A stretch of 45,565 nucleotides of DNA. Source: Rhodospirillaceae bacterium. Its GTDB lineage: Bacteria > Pseudomonadota > Alphaproteobacteria > UBA8366. Below, one piece after another: positions 1-8,437 of the stretch; position 1 is the first letter of the stretch; each line of letters starts with the position of its first letter. The notes under the pieces are model-generated. The model was not told where the DNA came from. It ran no database searches and saw nothing but the letters and a program-made list of their open reading frames with translations. The stretch spans positions 1 through 45,565 of the forward strand of contig PBOR01000057.1 of assembly GCA_002724395.1 (NCBI GenBank). Direction: 5' to 3'. A program made the position numbers and the translations under genes.

Positions 1-652
1 CGTCAACATCTTCTCGTGTCGCTAAAAAGTCGAACGCGTTAGATGCGGCGACCGAGTGGTCGCCGGGGTGGACATAGATTCCGCGCATCAAAGCTTCACC
101 CTGACCCGGCCCGTCGATGCACAATAGGTTCATACCGCGCTGGATAAACGGGTTATTGTCTATCTTAGGATAATTTTCTTTGGTGTTGTCCATACCTGGA
201 ATAAACAGCACGGTCGGCTTTGGACCATCGCCTGGTGCCAAATGAAGCACGCCTGGTATGGTTGTGTCGCGATAGGGGATCTCCACCTGCTCTATTTTGT
301 AATCGGCAAGTGCATATGCGTGTCGGGCACATTTATGGGCGCGCTTAAGAATTTCCCATCGTTTATGGCTGGTGGGCGGAATAAAAAAATGTTGCGCCTC
401 CTTATAATATTCTGCTGCGTGTTGGTAGAGCTTGCGAGAGTTCAGGAAATCACCGCCGGCATCTGCGCCGCGGGCCATTTTCTCCGCGTGTTCCGCCTCC
501 TTGACAAAATATTTTGAGACCATACGGACTGATTTTGCCTGTTTTGGCATATCGCGCACATCATATTCGTAATGAACCGCCCGCCCTGAGGCTTTCAGCA
601 CATAGTCATAAATCCATTGCTGGCCGTCACGGGATCGGATGGGTTTTTGCAT
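1..652 (-). CDS. Alpha/beta hydrolase, 3' part outside window (2,6-dihydropseudooxynicotine hydrolase-like)
   Basis: The first 217 codons are visible; the gene runs off the left edge. The ATG follows an AGAGG ribosome site by 8 bases. The N-terminal half is helical and charged, with a segment reading FLNSRKLYQHAAEYYKEAQ. The start of a hydrolase core follows: a strand VLFIPGMDNTKE carrying the oxyanion region, then DGPGQGEAL. A helical cap before the core together with the G-P-G-Q-G turn is typical of the family containing 2,6-dihydropseudooxynicotine hydrolase and FrsA-like esterases. The nucleophile elbow G-x-S-x-G and the Asp/His of the triad lie outside the window, so activity cannot be judged. 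The substrate is unknown; a C-C bond hydrolase or carboxylesterase is possible. It points the same way as the amidohydrolase upstream of it, 26 bases away, which suggests one catabolic transcript (inference). Confidence 0.8.
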   Translation of the reverse strand, partial: MQKPIRSRDGQQWIYDYVLKASGRAVHYEYDVRDMPKQAKSVRMVSKYFVKEAEHAEKMARGADAGGDFLNSRKLYQHAAEYYKEAQHFFIPPTSHKRWEILKRAHKCARHAYALADYKIEQVEIPYRDTTIPGVLHLAPGDGPKPTVLFIPGMDNTKENYPKIDNNPFIQRGMNLLCIDGPGQGEALMRGIYVHPGDHSVAASNAFDFLATREDVD

Positions 653-678
653 GGTGGTGCCTCTCGTTACTTATGCTT

Positions 679-1767
679 TTATAGTTTAAGCAGTCTTTTA
701 ACCGTACCGCTTAAAATGGCTTCGATATCATCTTCGCTCAACCCTTCAACGCTGAGAAGATGAGCAATGGGGTTCAGGTTGTTCATGCCTGCCGGATAGT
801 CTGTACCAAGCACTAGCCTGTCTGCGCCACATTCACGGATCAAGTGATGCAAATTCTCCGTACCATAAACCAGGGTGTCGAAATAAAGCTGCTTAAGATA
901 TTCGCTAGGCGCTTTTTTCTCGGCCCCGCGCCCTCCTCGGTCGCCGCTAGTATGACCATGATCAAAACGGCCTATATAAGATGCTAAATAGCCGCCCCCA
1001 TGGGCGCCAACGATTTTGAGCCCGGGAAACTTGTCGAGCGTGCCTTCGTAAATGAGATGCGCAATTGCGACTGTCGTATCCAATGGGTTGCCAACAATAT
1101 TTGAGAGAAACCCTTGACCTTTAAAACGTGGTGCGCCTTCACGAAAGTGCCTAGGGTGGATAAAAATTACTACGTCCAACTCCTCTGCTTTCGCCCAGAA
1201 CGGGTGGAACCTTTTGGCTGCTAATTCCTCACCATCGAGGGCGGCGGTAATCATTGCCCCTCGGTGTCCCATTTCCTTGACGTTATATTCGAGTTGTTGT
1301 GCCGCAAGGTCCGGATGCTGAAGGGCGACAATGGAGAGTGGAACAAAACGGTCCGGATGCAATGCGCACAATTCTGTCATTTTTTCATTTTGGATACGGC
1401 AAAGTTCCTCCGCCAATCCCCGTTCGGCCCAATGATGATGATGGAAGACGCTGACCGAAAGCACTTGCATATCGACGCCCATATCATCCATCGCCTTTAA
1501 GCGTCTTTCCAACTCTTGGCCTTTGCCCCACCCGCCTTGGCCAAACGGGTCTTTCCCGCCAAGCTCGGGACGCCCCTTAACCAGCGGGCCGATTTCGGGG
1601 AACTGGCAATGTGCATGCATGTCAATAACCAACTGTTTTTTGCCGTTGATGGTCACTGGGCGAGGCGTGTGGGATTCGAGCGTATGTGGGTTGCGTTTGA
1701 AGCAGGGTTCGTGTGCGTGATAGGTAAGATCGCAGCCGACGAACTGCACGTGAGAATTATCGCTCAA
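679..1767 (-). CDS. Amidohydrolase-2 family metal-dependent hydrolase/decarboxylase (ACMSD-like)
   Basis: This is a TIM-barrel enzyme of the amidohydrolase 2 family, which includes aminocarboxymuconate-semialdehyde decarboxylase and 5-carboxyvanillate decarboxylase. The metal-binding H-x-H lies in VIDMHAHCQF (residues 51 and 53 from the chosen start). A later histidine is in VIFIHPRHF, another in IVGAHGGGYLASYIGRFDH, and the catalytic Asp is in LVLGTDYPAG near the C terminus. I chose a TTG at 1767 because AAAGGGG sits 7 bases before it; an in-frame TTG at 1803 adds 12 residues without a ribosome site. The length of 362 residues fits the family. It lies 26 bases upstream of the alpha/beta hydrolase on the same strand, so the two may act in sequence on an aromatic or heterocyclic acid (inference). 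The exact substrate cannot be read from sequence. Confidence 0.83.
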   Translation of the reverse strand: MSDNSHVQFVGCDLTYHAHEPCFKRNPHTLESHTPRPVTINGKKQLVIDMHAHCQFPEIGPLVKGRPELGGKDPFGQGGWGKGQELERRLKAMDDMGVDMQVLSVSVFHHHHWAERGLAEELCRIQNEKMTELCALHPDRFVPLSIVALQHPDLAAQQLEYNVKEMGHRGAMITAALDGEELAAKRFHPFWAKAEELDVVIFIHPRHFREGAPRFKGQGFLSNIVGNPLDTTVAIAHLIYEGTLDKFPGLKIVGAHGGGYLASYIGRFDHGHTSGDRGGRGAEKKAPSEYLKQLYFDTLVYGTENLHHLIRECGADRLVLGTDYPAGMNNLNPIAHLLSVEGLSEDDIEAILSGTVKRLLKL

Positions 1768-1855
1768 AGTCTTTACCCCTTTATTAGCATTGTTGAATAG
1801 CAAGCTACCCGAGCTTTTACCGCTACGGCAAGATTAGCGCCTTGGGAAGGGGGTA

Positions 1856-3286
1856 TTATTGCTTACTGAGGGAATTGATTTCGTTTTGTATTTTTTTGCG
1901 TTCTGCAGTGCCCGGCGGTAGCTGGTCCAAGGCCTTTTTCATCAATGTCTTCCCCGCATTGATTTGCCCTTGGTTGACTTCCGCACGCCCAACCAGGACC
2001 AAGGCTTCTAAGTTAGTAGGATCCAAATCCAATACACGGCGCATGGCGGCAATAGATTTAGACGTTTGACGGTTTCCCGCTGCGGCTCTGAGTGTTCGTC
2101 CGTACAAAAGCAGAATTTCGATATTCTTAGGTGCGAGCTCTTTTGCTTTTTCTAAGGCCTTCATTTGTTTGGCGGGTTTCCCTAGCACGCGATAGGCATT
2201 TGCGAGCCTCATCCACCCCTTGAGGTCATTCGGCTGATCTATTAATCGGTCGGCTAGGCGCTTCACCATACCTTCGATCATTTGATTGCGATCAGAGGAT
2301 GACATTTTGGCTGCCGCGCGCATATCTTCGGCGGTTGGCCCGCGGCTGGGGGCGGGCCGTGTGTTGGCCGACTGCTGGTTTTGCGCGGTTTCAGGTGTAA
2401 GTGCCGGTGTCGTTTTAGTAAAGCTTGGGGGTAGCACCGGCGCGCCTATTTTTTCAGCCATGCGATTGGTTTGGGCGATGATCGTTGGCAAGTAGGGTGC
2501 GCCTGCCGGTGCGTCTGCGACGATACTTTTAAAAGCCGCGTGGGCTTCCTTGAATTTACCAGCCTGGGAATCTGCTAGTGCTAGGTAATAGCGGGCGCGA
2601 GGTTCTTTTGGAGTCTTTTCTAGAACTGCCTGAAAGGCCGCCCGCGCCGCAGGGGTAACTACCTGACCTGCAGCTAGAAACAGGGCTTCACCATAAGAGG
2701 AGCGCAATTGAATGTTGCCGGCATCTAGTCCTAAGGCTTTTTCAAAAGCTGGCAAAGCCTTTTGATGCTGACCAAGGGCGAGCAAGGAGCGGGCAAGAAG
2801 TATCCAGCCCTCTAAGTTTTCCGGATTGGCTTCTAATTGTCGCGATAAACGCTGTACCATTGTTCCAATATTACCTGGCTGCGCAGTTTGCTGGGGCGCC
2901 AGTTCGCGCGAGGCAAACGGTTGGCCGGGTAATTCCGGCCGGCCATGGAGGCCATAAAAACCGAGTGCGACGGCTGGAATTAAGATGGCCGTTGCGATGA
3001 TAATAGCCCGGCCCGATTGGGTGGGGCGTTTTTGCATTTCAATCTCGTTCGAACTGCGGTCTGCAATTAGCAGACGTCGGGCAATTTCGGTGCGGCTTGC
3101 TTGGGCTTCGCTTTCGCTGAGCGCACCGCTGAGCACATCGCGATCAAGTTCCGCAAGTTGGGCTTTGTAAACTTCGCGGTCATAATCAGCGCTGTTTCCG
3201 GATACTTCGTTAAGTTTAGTTAACGGAATAAGAACGGCACAGAGCCCGAGCCCTAGAAGGGCTATCACGATTATCCAAAATATCAT
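1856..3286 (-). CDS. ccmI: Cytochrome c biogenesis protein CcmI (TPR apocytochrome chaperone)
   Basis: CcmI delivers apocytochrome c to the CcmFH heme ligation complex at the periplasmic face. The N terminus has a hydrophobic helix (residues 2-22), a cytoplasmic loop with the LAELDRDVLSGALSESEA signature and a second membrane helix (about 92-112), as expected for the CcmI-1 part. The rest is periplasmic TPR. Two related blocks stand out: LEGWILLARSLLALGQ near residue 165 and LKGWMRLANAYRVLGK near 365, each introduced by a similar M-V-x-R-L helix and separated by a Pro/Thr/Gln-rich linker. This looks like an internal duplication of the TPR unit. Its ATG overlaps the ccmH stop in an ATGA, so it is translationally coupled as the last gene of the ccm operon. 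The 476-residue length is at the long side for CcmI. Confidence 0.92.
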   Translation of the reverse strand: MIFWIIVIALLGLGLCAVLIPLTKLNEVSGNSADYDREVYKAQLAELDRDVLSGALSESEAQASRTEIARRLLIADRSSNEIEMQKRPTQSGRAIIIATAILIPAVALGFYGLHGRPELPGQPFASRELAPQQTAQPGNIGTMVQRLSRQLEANPENLEGWILLARSLLALGQHQKALPAFEKALGLDAGNIQLRSSYGEALFLAAGQVVTPAARAAFQAVLEKTPKEPRARYYLALADSQAGKFKEAHAAFKSIVADAPAGAPYLPTIIAQTNRMAEKIGAPVLPPSFTKTTPALTPETAQNQQSANTRPAPSRGPTAEDMRAAAKMSSSDRNQMIEGMVKRLADRLIDQPNDLKGWMRLANAYRVLGKPAKQMKALEKAKELAPKNIEILLLYGRTLRAAAGNRQTSKSIAAMRRVLDLDPTNLEALVLVGRAEVNQGQINAGKTLMKKALDQLPPGTAERKKIQNEINSLSKQ

Positions 3287-3756
3287 GGCTTGGGATCGCC
3301 CTTTAATAAAGCCGTAATGCGTTTCTCCTCATCTGCTGTCAGGCCTGCCCCACCTGGCGGCGCAGGCTTAGCGCGTTGGCGGCGGACGAATATGAAGATA
3401 CCGATACCGCCCAACAGCAAAATCAAAAGAGGTCCGAACCACAACAAATACGTTTCGCCCTGAACGGGCGGTCGTAGCAATATAAATTTGCCATAACGGG
3501 CTACTAAAAACTTTTTGATATCCGCGTCCGAATCGCCAGCGGTCAGACGCTCGCGCACAAGCGTCCGTAAATCCTTGGCGAGGTCGGCATCAGAATCATC
3601 AATAGATTGGTTTTGACAAACTAGGCATCGAATGTCTACGGAAAGAGCGCGTGCACGCGTCTCTAACGCCGGGTCTTTTAGCACTTCGTCTGGATTGATG
3701 GCTATTGCCACATTCGCAAATAGTAGTGCAATGCACAGCATCAATAAAAATCTCAT
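3283..3756 (-). CDS. ccmH: Cytochrome c maturation protein CcmH (CcmL type, thiol oxidoreductase)
   Basis: CcmH reduces or holds the apocytochrome CXXCH cysteines for heme attachment. The protein starts with a signal-like helix (MRFLLMLCIALLFANVAIA) and carries the family motif RCLVCQNQS, with the redox cysteines at residues 44 and 47. A single membrane helix follows at about 103-123 and a short charged tail ends the protein. I chose the ATG at 3756 because it overlaps the ccmG stop in an ATGA and begins exactly with the signal peptide; 19 further in-frame upstream codons lie inside ccmG and are unlikely to be used. At 157 residues it is the short, CcmL-type protein, with CcmI encoded separately, as in alphaproteobacteria. 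Confidence 0.94.
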   Translation of the reverse strand: MRFLLMLCIALLFANVAIAINPDEVLKDPALETRARALSVDIRCLVCQNQSIDDSDADLAKDLRTLVRERLTAGDSDADIKKFLVARYGKFILLRPPVQGETYLLWFGPLLILLLGGIGIFIFVRRQRAKPAPPGGAGLTADEEKRITALLKGDPKP

Positions 3757-4298
3757 GATACCTTCTTTTCCTTTTTGAGCCGCTGCACGACGGGCAAAAG
3801 GTCTTTTTCCCATATTTCCGGGTGGAGTGGCCCCACATGCTTATACCTAATGCGGCCCGCCCAATCGATGATATATGTTTCTGGCACGCCGTACACGCCC
3901 CACTCTATGCCCGCTTGGTTTTGCGGATCATGGCCAATTAGGTCATAGGGGTCGCCAAGCTGTTTTAGCCAATCTATTGCATTACTTTTCTTGTCCTTCC
4001 AAGCAATTCCGTGGATAGGCAGAACCTGTTCTTTTTTAATCTGCATCCATAGAGGGTGCTCGACACGGCAGGGCACGCACCAAGACGCAAATATATTGAG
4101 AATTACGACGCGACCTTTAAAGTCTTTCTCGGAAAGACCCGGCGCGTCATCGTATAGCGCTGGCAGGGAAAAGGCCGGTACAGGCTTATCAACCAAGGCC
4201 GAAGGAATAAGACGAGGGTCTTTCTGCAACCCAAGCGCAAAATAGACTGCTAGCCAGAGAAACAAGCCCAACGGCAGCAGATACAATGCCCGACGCAT
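3753..4298 (-). CDS. ccmG: Periplasmic thiol:disulfide oxidoreductase CcmG (DsbE)
   Basis: CcmG is a membrane-anchored thioredoxin-like protein that keeps apocytochrome c thiols reduced in the periplasm, together with CcmH. An N-terminal anchor (residues 4-22) is followed by the DsbE-type segment with VPAFSLPAL. The active site is NIFASWCVPCRVEHP (Cys74 and Cys77), and the cis-proline loop is GVYGVPETYIID. The 181-residue length is normal. The start lies 2 bases after the ccmF stop and the stop overlaps the ccmH start, so the protein is made in step with its partners. The WCVPC motif plus operon position separate it from TlpA or ResA relatives. Confidence 0.94.
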   Translation of the reverse strand: MRRALYLLPLGLFLWLAVYFALGLQKDPRLIPSALVDKPVPAFSLPALYDDAPGLSEKDFKGRVVILNIFASWCVPCRVEHPLWMQIKKEQVLPIHGIAWKDKKSNAIDWLKQLGDPYDLIGHDPQNQAGIEWGVYGVPETYIIDWAGRIRYKHVGPLHPEIWEKDLLPVVQRLKKEKKVS

Positions 4299-4300
4299 TC

Positions 4301-6295
4301 TTATTCCACCGGTGCGGTCTTAGCGCCGCGCTGGCCAGATATCGATTTACGTGCGGGTGCTCCAATCCGGAGCCTACGATCCGATAGTGATATAAAGCCG
4401 CCTAGAACCATCACTAAGGTGCCCAGCCATATCCAATTTACCAACGGCATAAAGTAAAGCCGAACTGTTTGGCCCGCATCTTCATCGGCGTTACCTATCA
4501 CAATATATAGATCGCCACGCCAACTATTGTGAATGGCCGCTTCCGTCGTTTCCTGGCCGCCAACTACATACCGCCGTTTTTCAGCAATCAGTTTGAATGG
4601 CGTACTTTTGCCGCGCTTGGCTTCAAATAGACCCCGCATTGCGACGTAATTGGGTCCCCTTTTGTCCTGAATACCATTAAATGTAACTTCATACCCGCCG
4701 ACCTTCGCCGTTTGGCCGGATTGCATGACCAGGATTTCCTCTTCCTGCCAAAGTGACATTGCCGTGGCTCCTACAATGAAAATGGCGAGGCCGAAATGCG
4801 CGAAAGTCATGCCCCAAGCACTGCGCGGCAAGCCGATGAGCCGTTGGCCAACTTCGCTGAGGGGGCGTTTGCCAAGTCCTACGCGATCAGCGAGTTGGGT
4901 TAGGACGCCACCGGTTAGCCAGACGGCGATGCCGATACCAAACGCGCCCCAAACTGCTTTTTCACCTGCAGTCCAAATGACAATGATAAAAGTAACAATG
5001 GTCGCACCCGCGGTTGCTTTTAAGCGGCCTAAAACACCGTCTAAATCAGCTCGTTTCCAACTTAGCAGCGGCCCAACTGCCAATGCCGCTATAAGCGGGA
5101 CCATCAAGGGCACGAAGGTAGCATTAAAATAAGGCGGTCCAACCGAAATTTTCGAGCCGTTTATACCTTCCAATACCAGCGGATATAGGGTTCCGAGTAA
5201 CACGGTGGCTGCTGCTGTAGTGAGGAGCAGATTGTTCAACAATAAAGATCCTTCACGGCTGATTGGCTGAAACATGCCGCCGCCCTGCATTTTGGGGGCA
5301 CGCCATGCGTAAAGGCCTAGTCCGCCGCCAATAGCGATGCAGAGCAATCCCAAAATAAAGACGCCCCGGTCTGGGTCGGTGGCAAAGGCGTGCACAGAGG
5401 TTAATACGCCCGAACGAACTAAAAATGTACCAATTAGGCTAAGCGAAAATGTCAGAATGGCGAGCAATACGGTCCAGCTTTTAAGACTATCGCGCTTTTC
5501 GACTACAATGGATGAATGCAATAGTGCGGTCCCTACGAGCCATGGCATGAAGGACGCGTTCTCCACGGGATCCCAATACCACCAGCCGCCCCAGCCCAGT
5601 TCGTAATACGCCCACCAGCTACCCAGCGCTATACCTCCGGTGAGAAAAGACCAGGCGAGGAGTGTCCAAGGCCGAACCCAACGCGCCCATGCCGCATCTA
5701 CCTTGCCTTCGATTAGCGCTGCAATAGCAAAAGAGAATGCTATGGAAAAACCAACATAACCCACGTAAAGCATCGGCGGATGAATTGCGAGGCCGGGGTC
5801 TTGGAGCAACGGGTTGAGGTCGCGTCCATCGGGGGGGGCTGGAAAAACACGCTCAAACGGATTTGAGGTGAGTAATATAAATAGTAAAAATCCGATCCCA
5901 ATAAGTGCTTGGACAGCTATCACTCGAGATCTCAAACTCGGTGGCAAGTTACGGCCGAAAAGCGCGACGGCAGAGCCAAAAAGAGCTAGAACCAAGACCC
6001 AGAGCACCATGGAACCTTCATGATTTCCCCAAACACCGGAGATTTTGTAGATCATGGGCTTTAGAGAGTTGGAGTTCTCCACAACGTTTTTCACTGAAAA
6101 ATCGCTGGTGACATAAGAGTATGTGAGGGCACCGAATGCAACGGCGATTAGAGCAAATTGCATGAAAGCCGCTACTCGAGAGGCACTCATCCAGTCCGCG
6201 AGCCCTCTAGAGGCGCCGGCGAATCCAAACGCTGCTTGAGCCAATGCAAAAGCTAGCGCTAATGCTAACGCGAAGTGTCCGAGTTCCGCTATCAT
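4301..6295 (-). CDS. ccmF: Heme lyase subunit CcmF
   Basis: CcmF is the large integral membrane part of the cytochrome c heme lyase, taking heme from CcmE and attaching it to apocytochrome c with CcmH and CcmI. The 664-residue protein is full length with many hydrophobic helices. The tryptophan-rich heme-handling motif lies at about residues 235-252 (GWGGWWYWDPVENASFMPWL). A periplasmic histidine follows LYVGYVGFSIAF-type helices, and a long periplasmic domain precedes the last membrane segment (FMPLVNWIWLGTLVMVLGG). Its start overlaps the ccmE stop in an ATGA. Nothing is missing or odd in it. Confidence 0.96.
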   Translation of the reverse strand: MIAELGHFALALALAFALAQAAFGFAGASRGLADWMSASRVAAFMQFALIAVAFGALTYSYVTSDFSVKNVVENSNSLKPMIYKISGVWGNHEGSMVLWVLVLALFGSAVALFGRNLPPSLRSRVIAVQALIGIGFLLFILLTSNPFERVFPAPPDGRDLNPLLQDPGLAIHPPMLYVGYVGFSIAFSFAIAALIEGKVDAAWARWVRPWTLLAWSFLTGGIALGSWWAYYELGWGGWWYWDPVENASFMPWLVGTALLHSSIVVEKRDSLKSWTVLLAILTFSLSLIGTFLVRSGVLTSVHAFATDPDRGVFILGLLCIAIGGGLGLYAWRAPKMQGGGMFQPISREGSLLLNNLLLTTAAATVLLGTLYPLVLEGINGSKISVGPPYFNATFVPLMVPLIAALAVGPLLSWKRADLDGVLGRLKATAGATIVTFIIVIWTAGEKAVWGAFGIGIAVWLTGGVLTQLADRVGLGKRPLSEVGQRLIGLPRSAWGMTFAHFGLAIFIVGATAMSLWQEEEILVMQSGQTAKVGGYEVTFNGIQDKRGPNYVAMRGLFEAKRGKSTPFKLIAEKRRYVVGGQETTEAAIHNSWRGDLYIVIGNADEDAGQTVRLYFMPLVNWIWLGTLVMVLGGFISLSDRRLRIGAPARKSISGQRGAKTAPVE

Positions 6296-6789
6296 TTTTT
6301 GCTCTTTCCTTGCTTTTCTTTCCAGTGGCCGGTTTTTTTCAGAGCATCGGCAACTTCCGGTGGCATATAATTTTCATCATGTTTTGCGAGAACCTCGGAG
6401 GCTAAGAAAGTGCCGTTCGACTGCAAAGTACCTTGGGCCACAACGCCCTGACCTTCGCGGAATAAATCGGGCAGAATACCTCTGTAGGTTACCGTAAGGG
6501 AGCCGCCGCCGTCAGAAACTATGAATGCGGTCACCACCCCGCCCTCTTGTTTTCTGATACTACCTTTTTCAACGAGGCCACCAATACGGATGCGTTGGCC
6601 TTCAGGGATCGATTTTTTCTTGATTTCAGAGGGGCTGTGGAAAAAGACAACGCTATCTTCTAAGGCATTTAAGACGAGTGTGGCAGCTGTGCCTAACAGA
6701 ATGAGCCCGGCCAATACTGCATAGAGTCTCTGGCGTTTGCGCCGCCGGGTGCGGCTGACGCCCGTTATATCGTTAATGGGTTTACTCAT
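6292..6789 (-). CDS. ccmE: Periplasmic heme chaperone CcmE
   Basis: CcmE binds heme covalently in the periplasm and passes it to CcmF. It has an N-terminal anchor helix (about residues 22-40) after a basic cytoplasmic start, an OB-fold core (FHSPSEI, IRIGGLVEKGS), and the heme-attachment motif AKHDENYMPPEV, with His137 and Tyr141 in the H-x3-Y arrangement. I chose the ATG at 6789, which has AGAAGG six bases upstream; a GTG directly before it is the alternative and would add one residue. It overlaps the end of ccmD. A lysine-rich tail ends the protein at 165 residues, a normal length. Confidence 0.95.
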   Translation of the reverse strand: MSKPINDITGVSRTRRRKRQRLYAVLAGLILLGTAATLVLNALEDSVVFFHSPSEIKKKSIPEGQRIRIGGLVEKGSIRKQEGGVVTAFIVSDGGGSLTVTYRGILPDLFREGQGVVAQGTLQSNGTFLASEVLAKHDENYMPPEVADALKKTGHWKEKQGKSKK

Positions 6790-6961
6790 CACTGGCCTTC
6801 TGGCGAATAGCTCGGATTTGTTGCAACATCGTTTGGGTTCGTTTGAGCCTTATTAAGGAATGAATGGCAAGCCCTATTAGGATAATCGCGGCTAGGCCAT
6901 AGGCAGACCAAACAAACGCGCCGTAACCGCCCATATCCAAAAACGTGCTGAGCGATTCCAT
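6782..6961 (-). CDS. ccmD: Heme exporter accessory protein CcmD (59 aa)
   Basis: This short gene between ccmC and ccmE encodes 59 residues. It begins MESLSTFLDMGGYGAFVW, followed by one membrane helix (SAYGLAAIILIGLAIHSLI) and a basic, coiled-coil-like tail (RLKRTQTMLQQIRAIRQK). The G-G-Y-x-x-F/Y-V-W segment before a single helix is the CcmD hallmark. CcmD helps release heme-loaded CcmE from the CcmABC transporter. Its start is 3 bases after the ccmC stop and its stop overlaps the ccmE start. The gene is easily missed by length cut-offs, but without it the operon would have an unexplained gap. Confidence 0.93.
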   Translation of the reverse strand: MESLSTFLDMGGYGAFVWSAYGLAAIILIGLAIHSLIRLKRTQTMLQQIRAIRQKASDE

Positions 6962-6964
6962 ATC

Positions 6965-7684
6965 TTAAATATCTCGTAAACTCATCTGAACATTACGCAA
7001 ACGAGTGGCGGCTAGTTCTGTTTTGACCCGAATGATAAGGGTCACGATAAGAAACATTTTAAAAGCAAAAACCATAATCAAAAGAGGCCACAGCATGTCT
7101 GGATGGATCGCCGGGCCGTCCAGGCGTACCACACTGGCGGGTTGGTGTAGGGTATTCCACCAATCAACGGAGTATTTGATAATCGGCACGTTTACCGCCC
7201 CTACTATGGCCAGTAAAGAGGCGGCCTTCTGCCCTCTTTCTGGATTATCGAATGCATCAACTAGGGCCATGTAGCCTAGATATAAAAACAGCAATACTAA
7301 AACTGAGGTAAGCCGCGCATCCCACACCCACCAAGTGCCCCACATAGGTTTCCCCCAGAGTGAGCCGGTAACCAAGCAAATAATGGTAAAGCCTGCGCCA
7401 ATCGGCGCTGCGGCTTTCGCGCTTAAAACTGCAAGAGGGTGTTTCCAAATGAGCGTGGCGGCTGAGGCAACGGCCATTGTAGTATAGGTGAATATAGCCA
7501 TCCAGGCTGCGGGCACGTGGATATACATTATTCGAACGGTTTCGCCTTGTTGATAGTCTGGTGGCGAATCGAAAAGCGCTAGGTAAAGCCCGCTTCCGAA
7601 AGCGAGCACCATAAGCCCAACAGCCCATGGCATCGCACGGTCAGCGATTTTCAAAAAACGGTTTGGGTTGGCAAATCTATGCAT
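6965..7684 (-). CDS. ccmC: Heme handling protein CcmC
   Basis: CcmC loads heme onto CcmE in the periplasm. The 239-residue membrane protein has about six helices. The tryptophan-rich motif is at residues 110-121 (WGKPMWGTWWVW), followed by DARLTS. The two flanking heme-ligand histidines are His56 (YIHVPAAW) and His180 (WWNTLHQPASV). It is preceded by 87 non-coding bases after ccmB, the only real gap in the operon; an internal promoter there is possible but none is clear. The GAGAG seven bases upstream supports the ATG at 7684. Confidence 0.96.
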   Translation of the reverse strand: MHRFANPNRFLKIADRAMPWAVGLMVLAFGSGLYLALFDSPPDYQQGETVRIMYIHVPAAWMAIFTYTTMAVASAATLIWKHPLAVLSAKAAAPIGAGFTIICLVTGSLWGKPMWGTWWVWDARLTSVLVLLFLYLGYMALVDAFDNPERGQKAASLLAIVGAVNVPIIKYSVDWWNTLHQPASVVRLDGPAIHPDMLWPLLIMVFAFKMFLIVTLIIRVKTELAATRLRNVQMSLRDI

Positions 7685-7771
7685 ATGTCTCTCTTATGAT
7701 TTAAACTTTATATAAGGGGCAATTAGATCACGCCCAGTAGTTTTTTCTGATAAATTATTTTGTTAGAGGTT

Positions 7772-8437
7772 TCACTCGGCCGATTGGCGCAATGCTGCTG
7801 TGACGGCAAGAGGGCACAAGGGTAGGGCTGTAGCCAGAATGGCGCCTAACAACAATAAATTTGATTTTGCAGATTGCGCTAATAAAACCGCATCGACAGC
7901 AGAAACAGCAAAAATCAATACAGGGATATAGAGGGGCAGAACAAGGAGCGAAATCAATACCCCGCCACGCCGAGCTCCTAGGGTTAGGCTGGCACCCACC
8001 GCCCCTAGTAGACTTAAACTCGGTGTTGCTAAAAACATAGCAAGTAGAAGAACAGACATGGCCTCGGACGGTAAATTCAGCAGTATTGCCAGGACGGGCG
8101 TTGTTGCGATCAAGGGCAAGCCAGTGGTCAACCAATGTGCTGCTATTTTGGCATAGACTTGCAATGTCAGCGGGTTTGAATTGATTAGAAGTAGTTCTAA
8201 AGAACCGTCCTCATAGTCTTGTTGGAATAATCGTTCCAGCGACAACATTGCGGAAAGTAATGCTGTGACGCCGATTAGGCCTGGCGCAATCTGCGCAAGT
8301 AAATTTGGTTCCGGGCCCAAGCCGAGTGGAAACAGGACGACTGCAATAATAAAGAAAGCAACGACCATGGCGGCATCAGCGCCTTGGCGAAGGGCGAGCC
8401 GCAGGTCACGCACTAGGATCGTTTTAAAACCTTTCAT
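7772..8437 (-). CDS. ccmB: Heme ABC exporter permease CcmB
   Basis: CcmB is the membrane subunit that pairs with the ATPase CcmA; with CcmC and CcmD it forms the complex that releases holo-CcmE. The 221-residue protein has six hydrophobic segments. It carries the CcmB-type N terminus (VRDLRLALRQGADAAMVVAFF) and the cytoplasmic loop SLERLFQQDYEDGSLELLL, which is the conserved stretch contacting the ATPase. The start overlaps the ccmA stop in an ATGA. Length and topology are normal. Confidence 0.95.
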   Translation of the reverse strand: MKGFKTILVRDLRLALRQGADAAMVVAFFIIAVVLFPLGLGPEPNLLAQIAPGLIGVTALLSAMLSLERLFQQDYEDGSLELLLINSNPLTLQVYAKIAAHWLTTGLPLIATTPVLAILLNLPSEAMSVLLLAMFLATPSLSLLGAVGASLTLGARRGGVLISLLVLPLYIPVLIFAVSAVDAVLLAQSAKSNLLLLGAILATALPLCPLAVTAALRQSAE

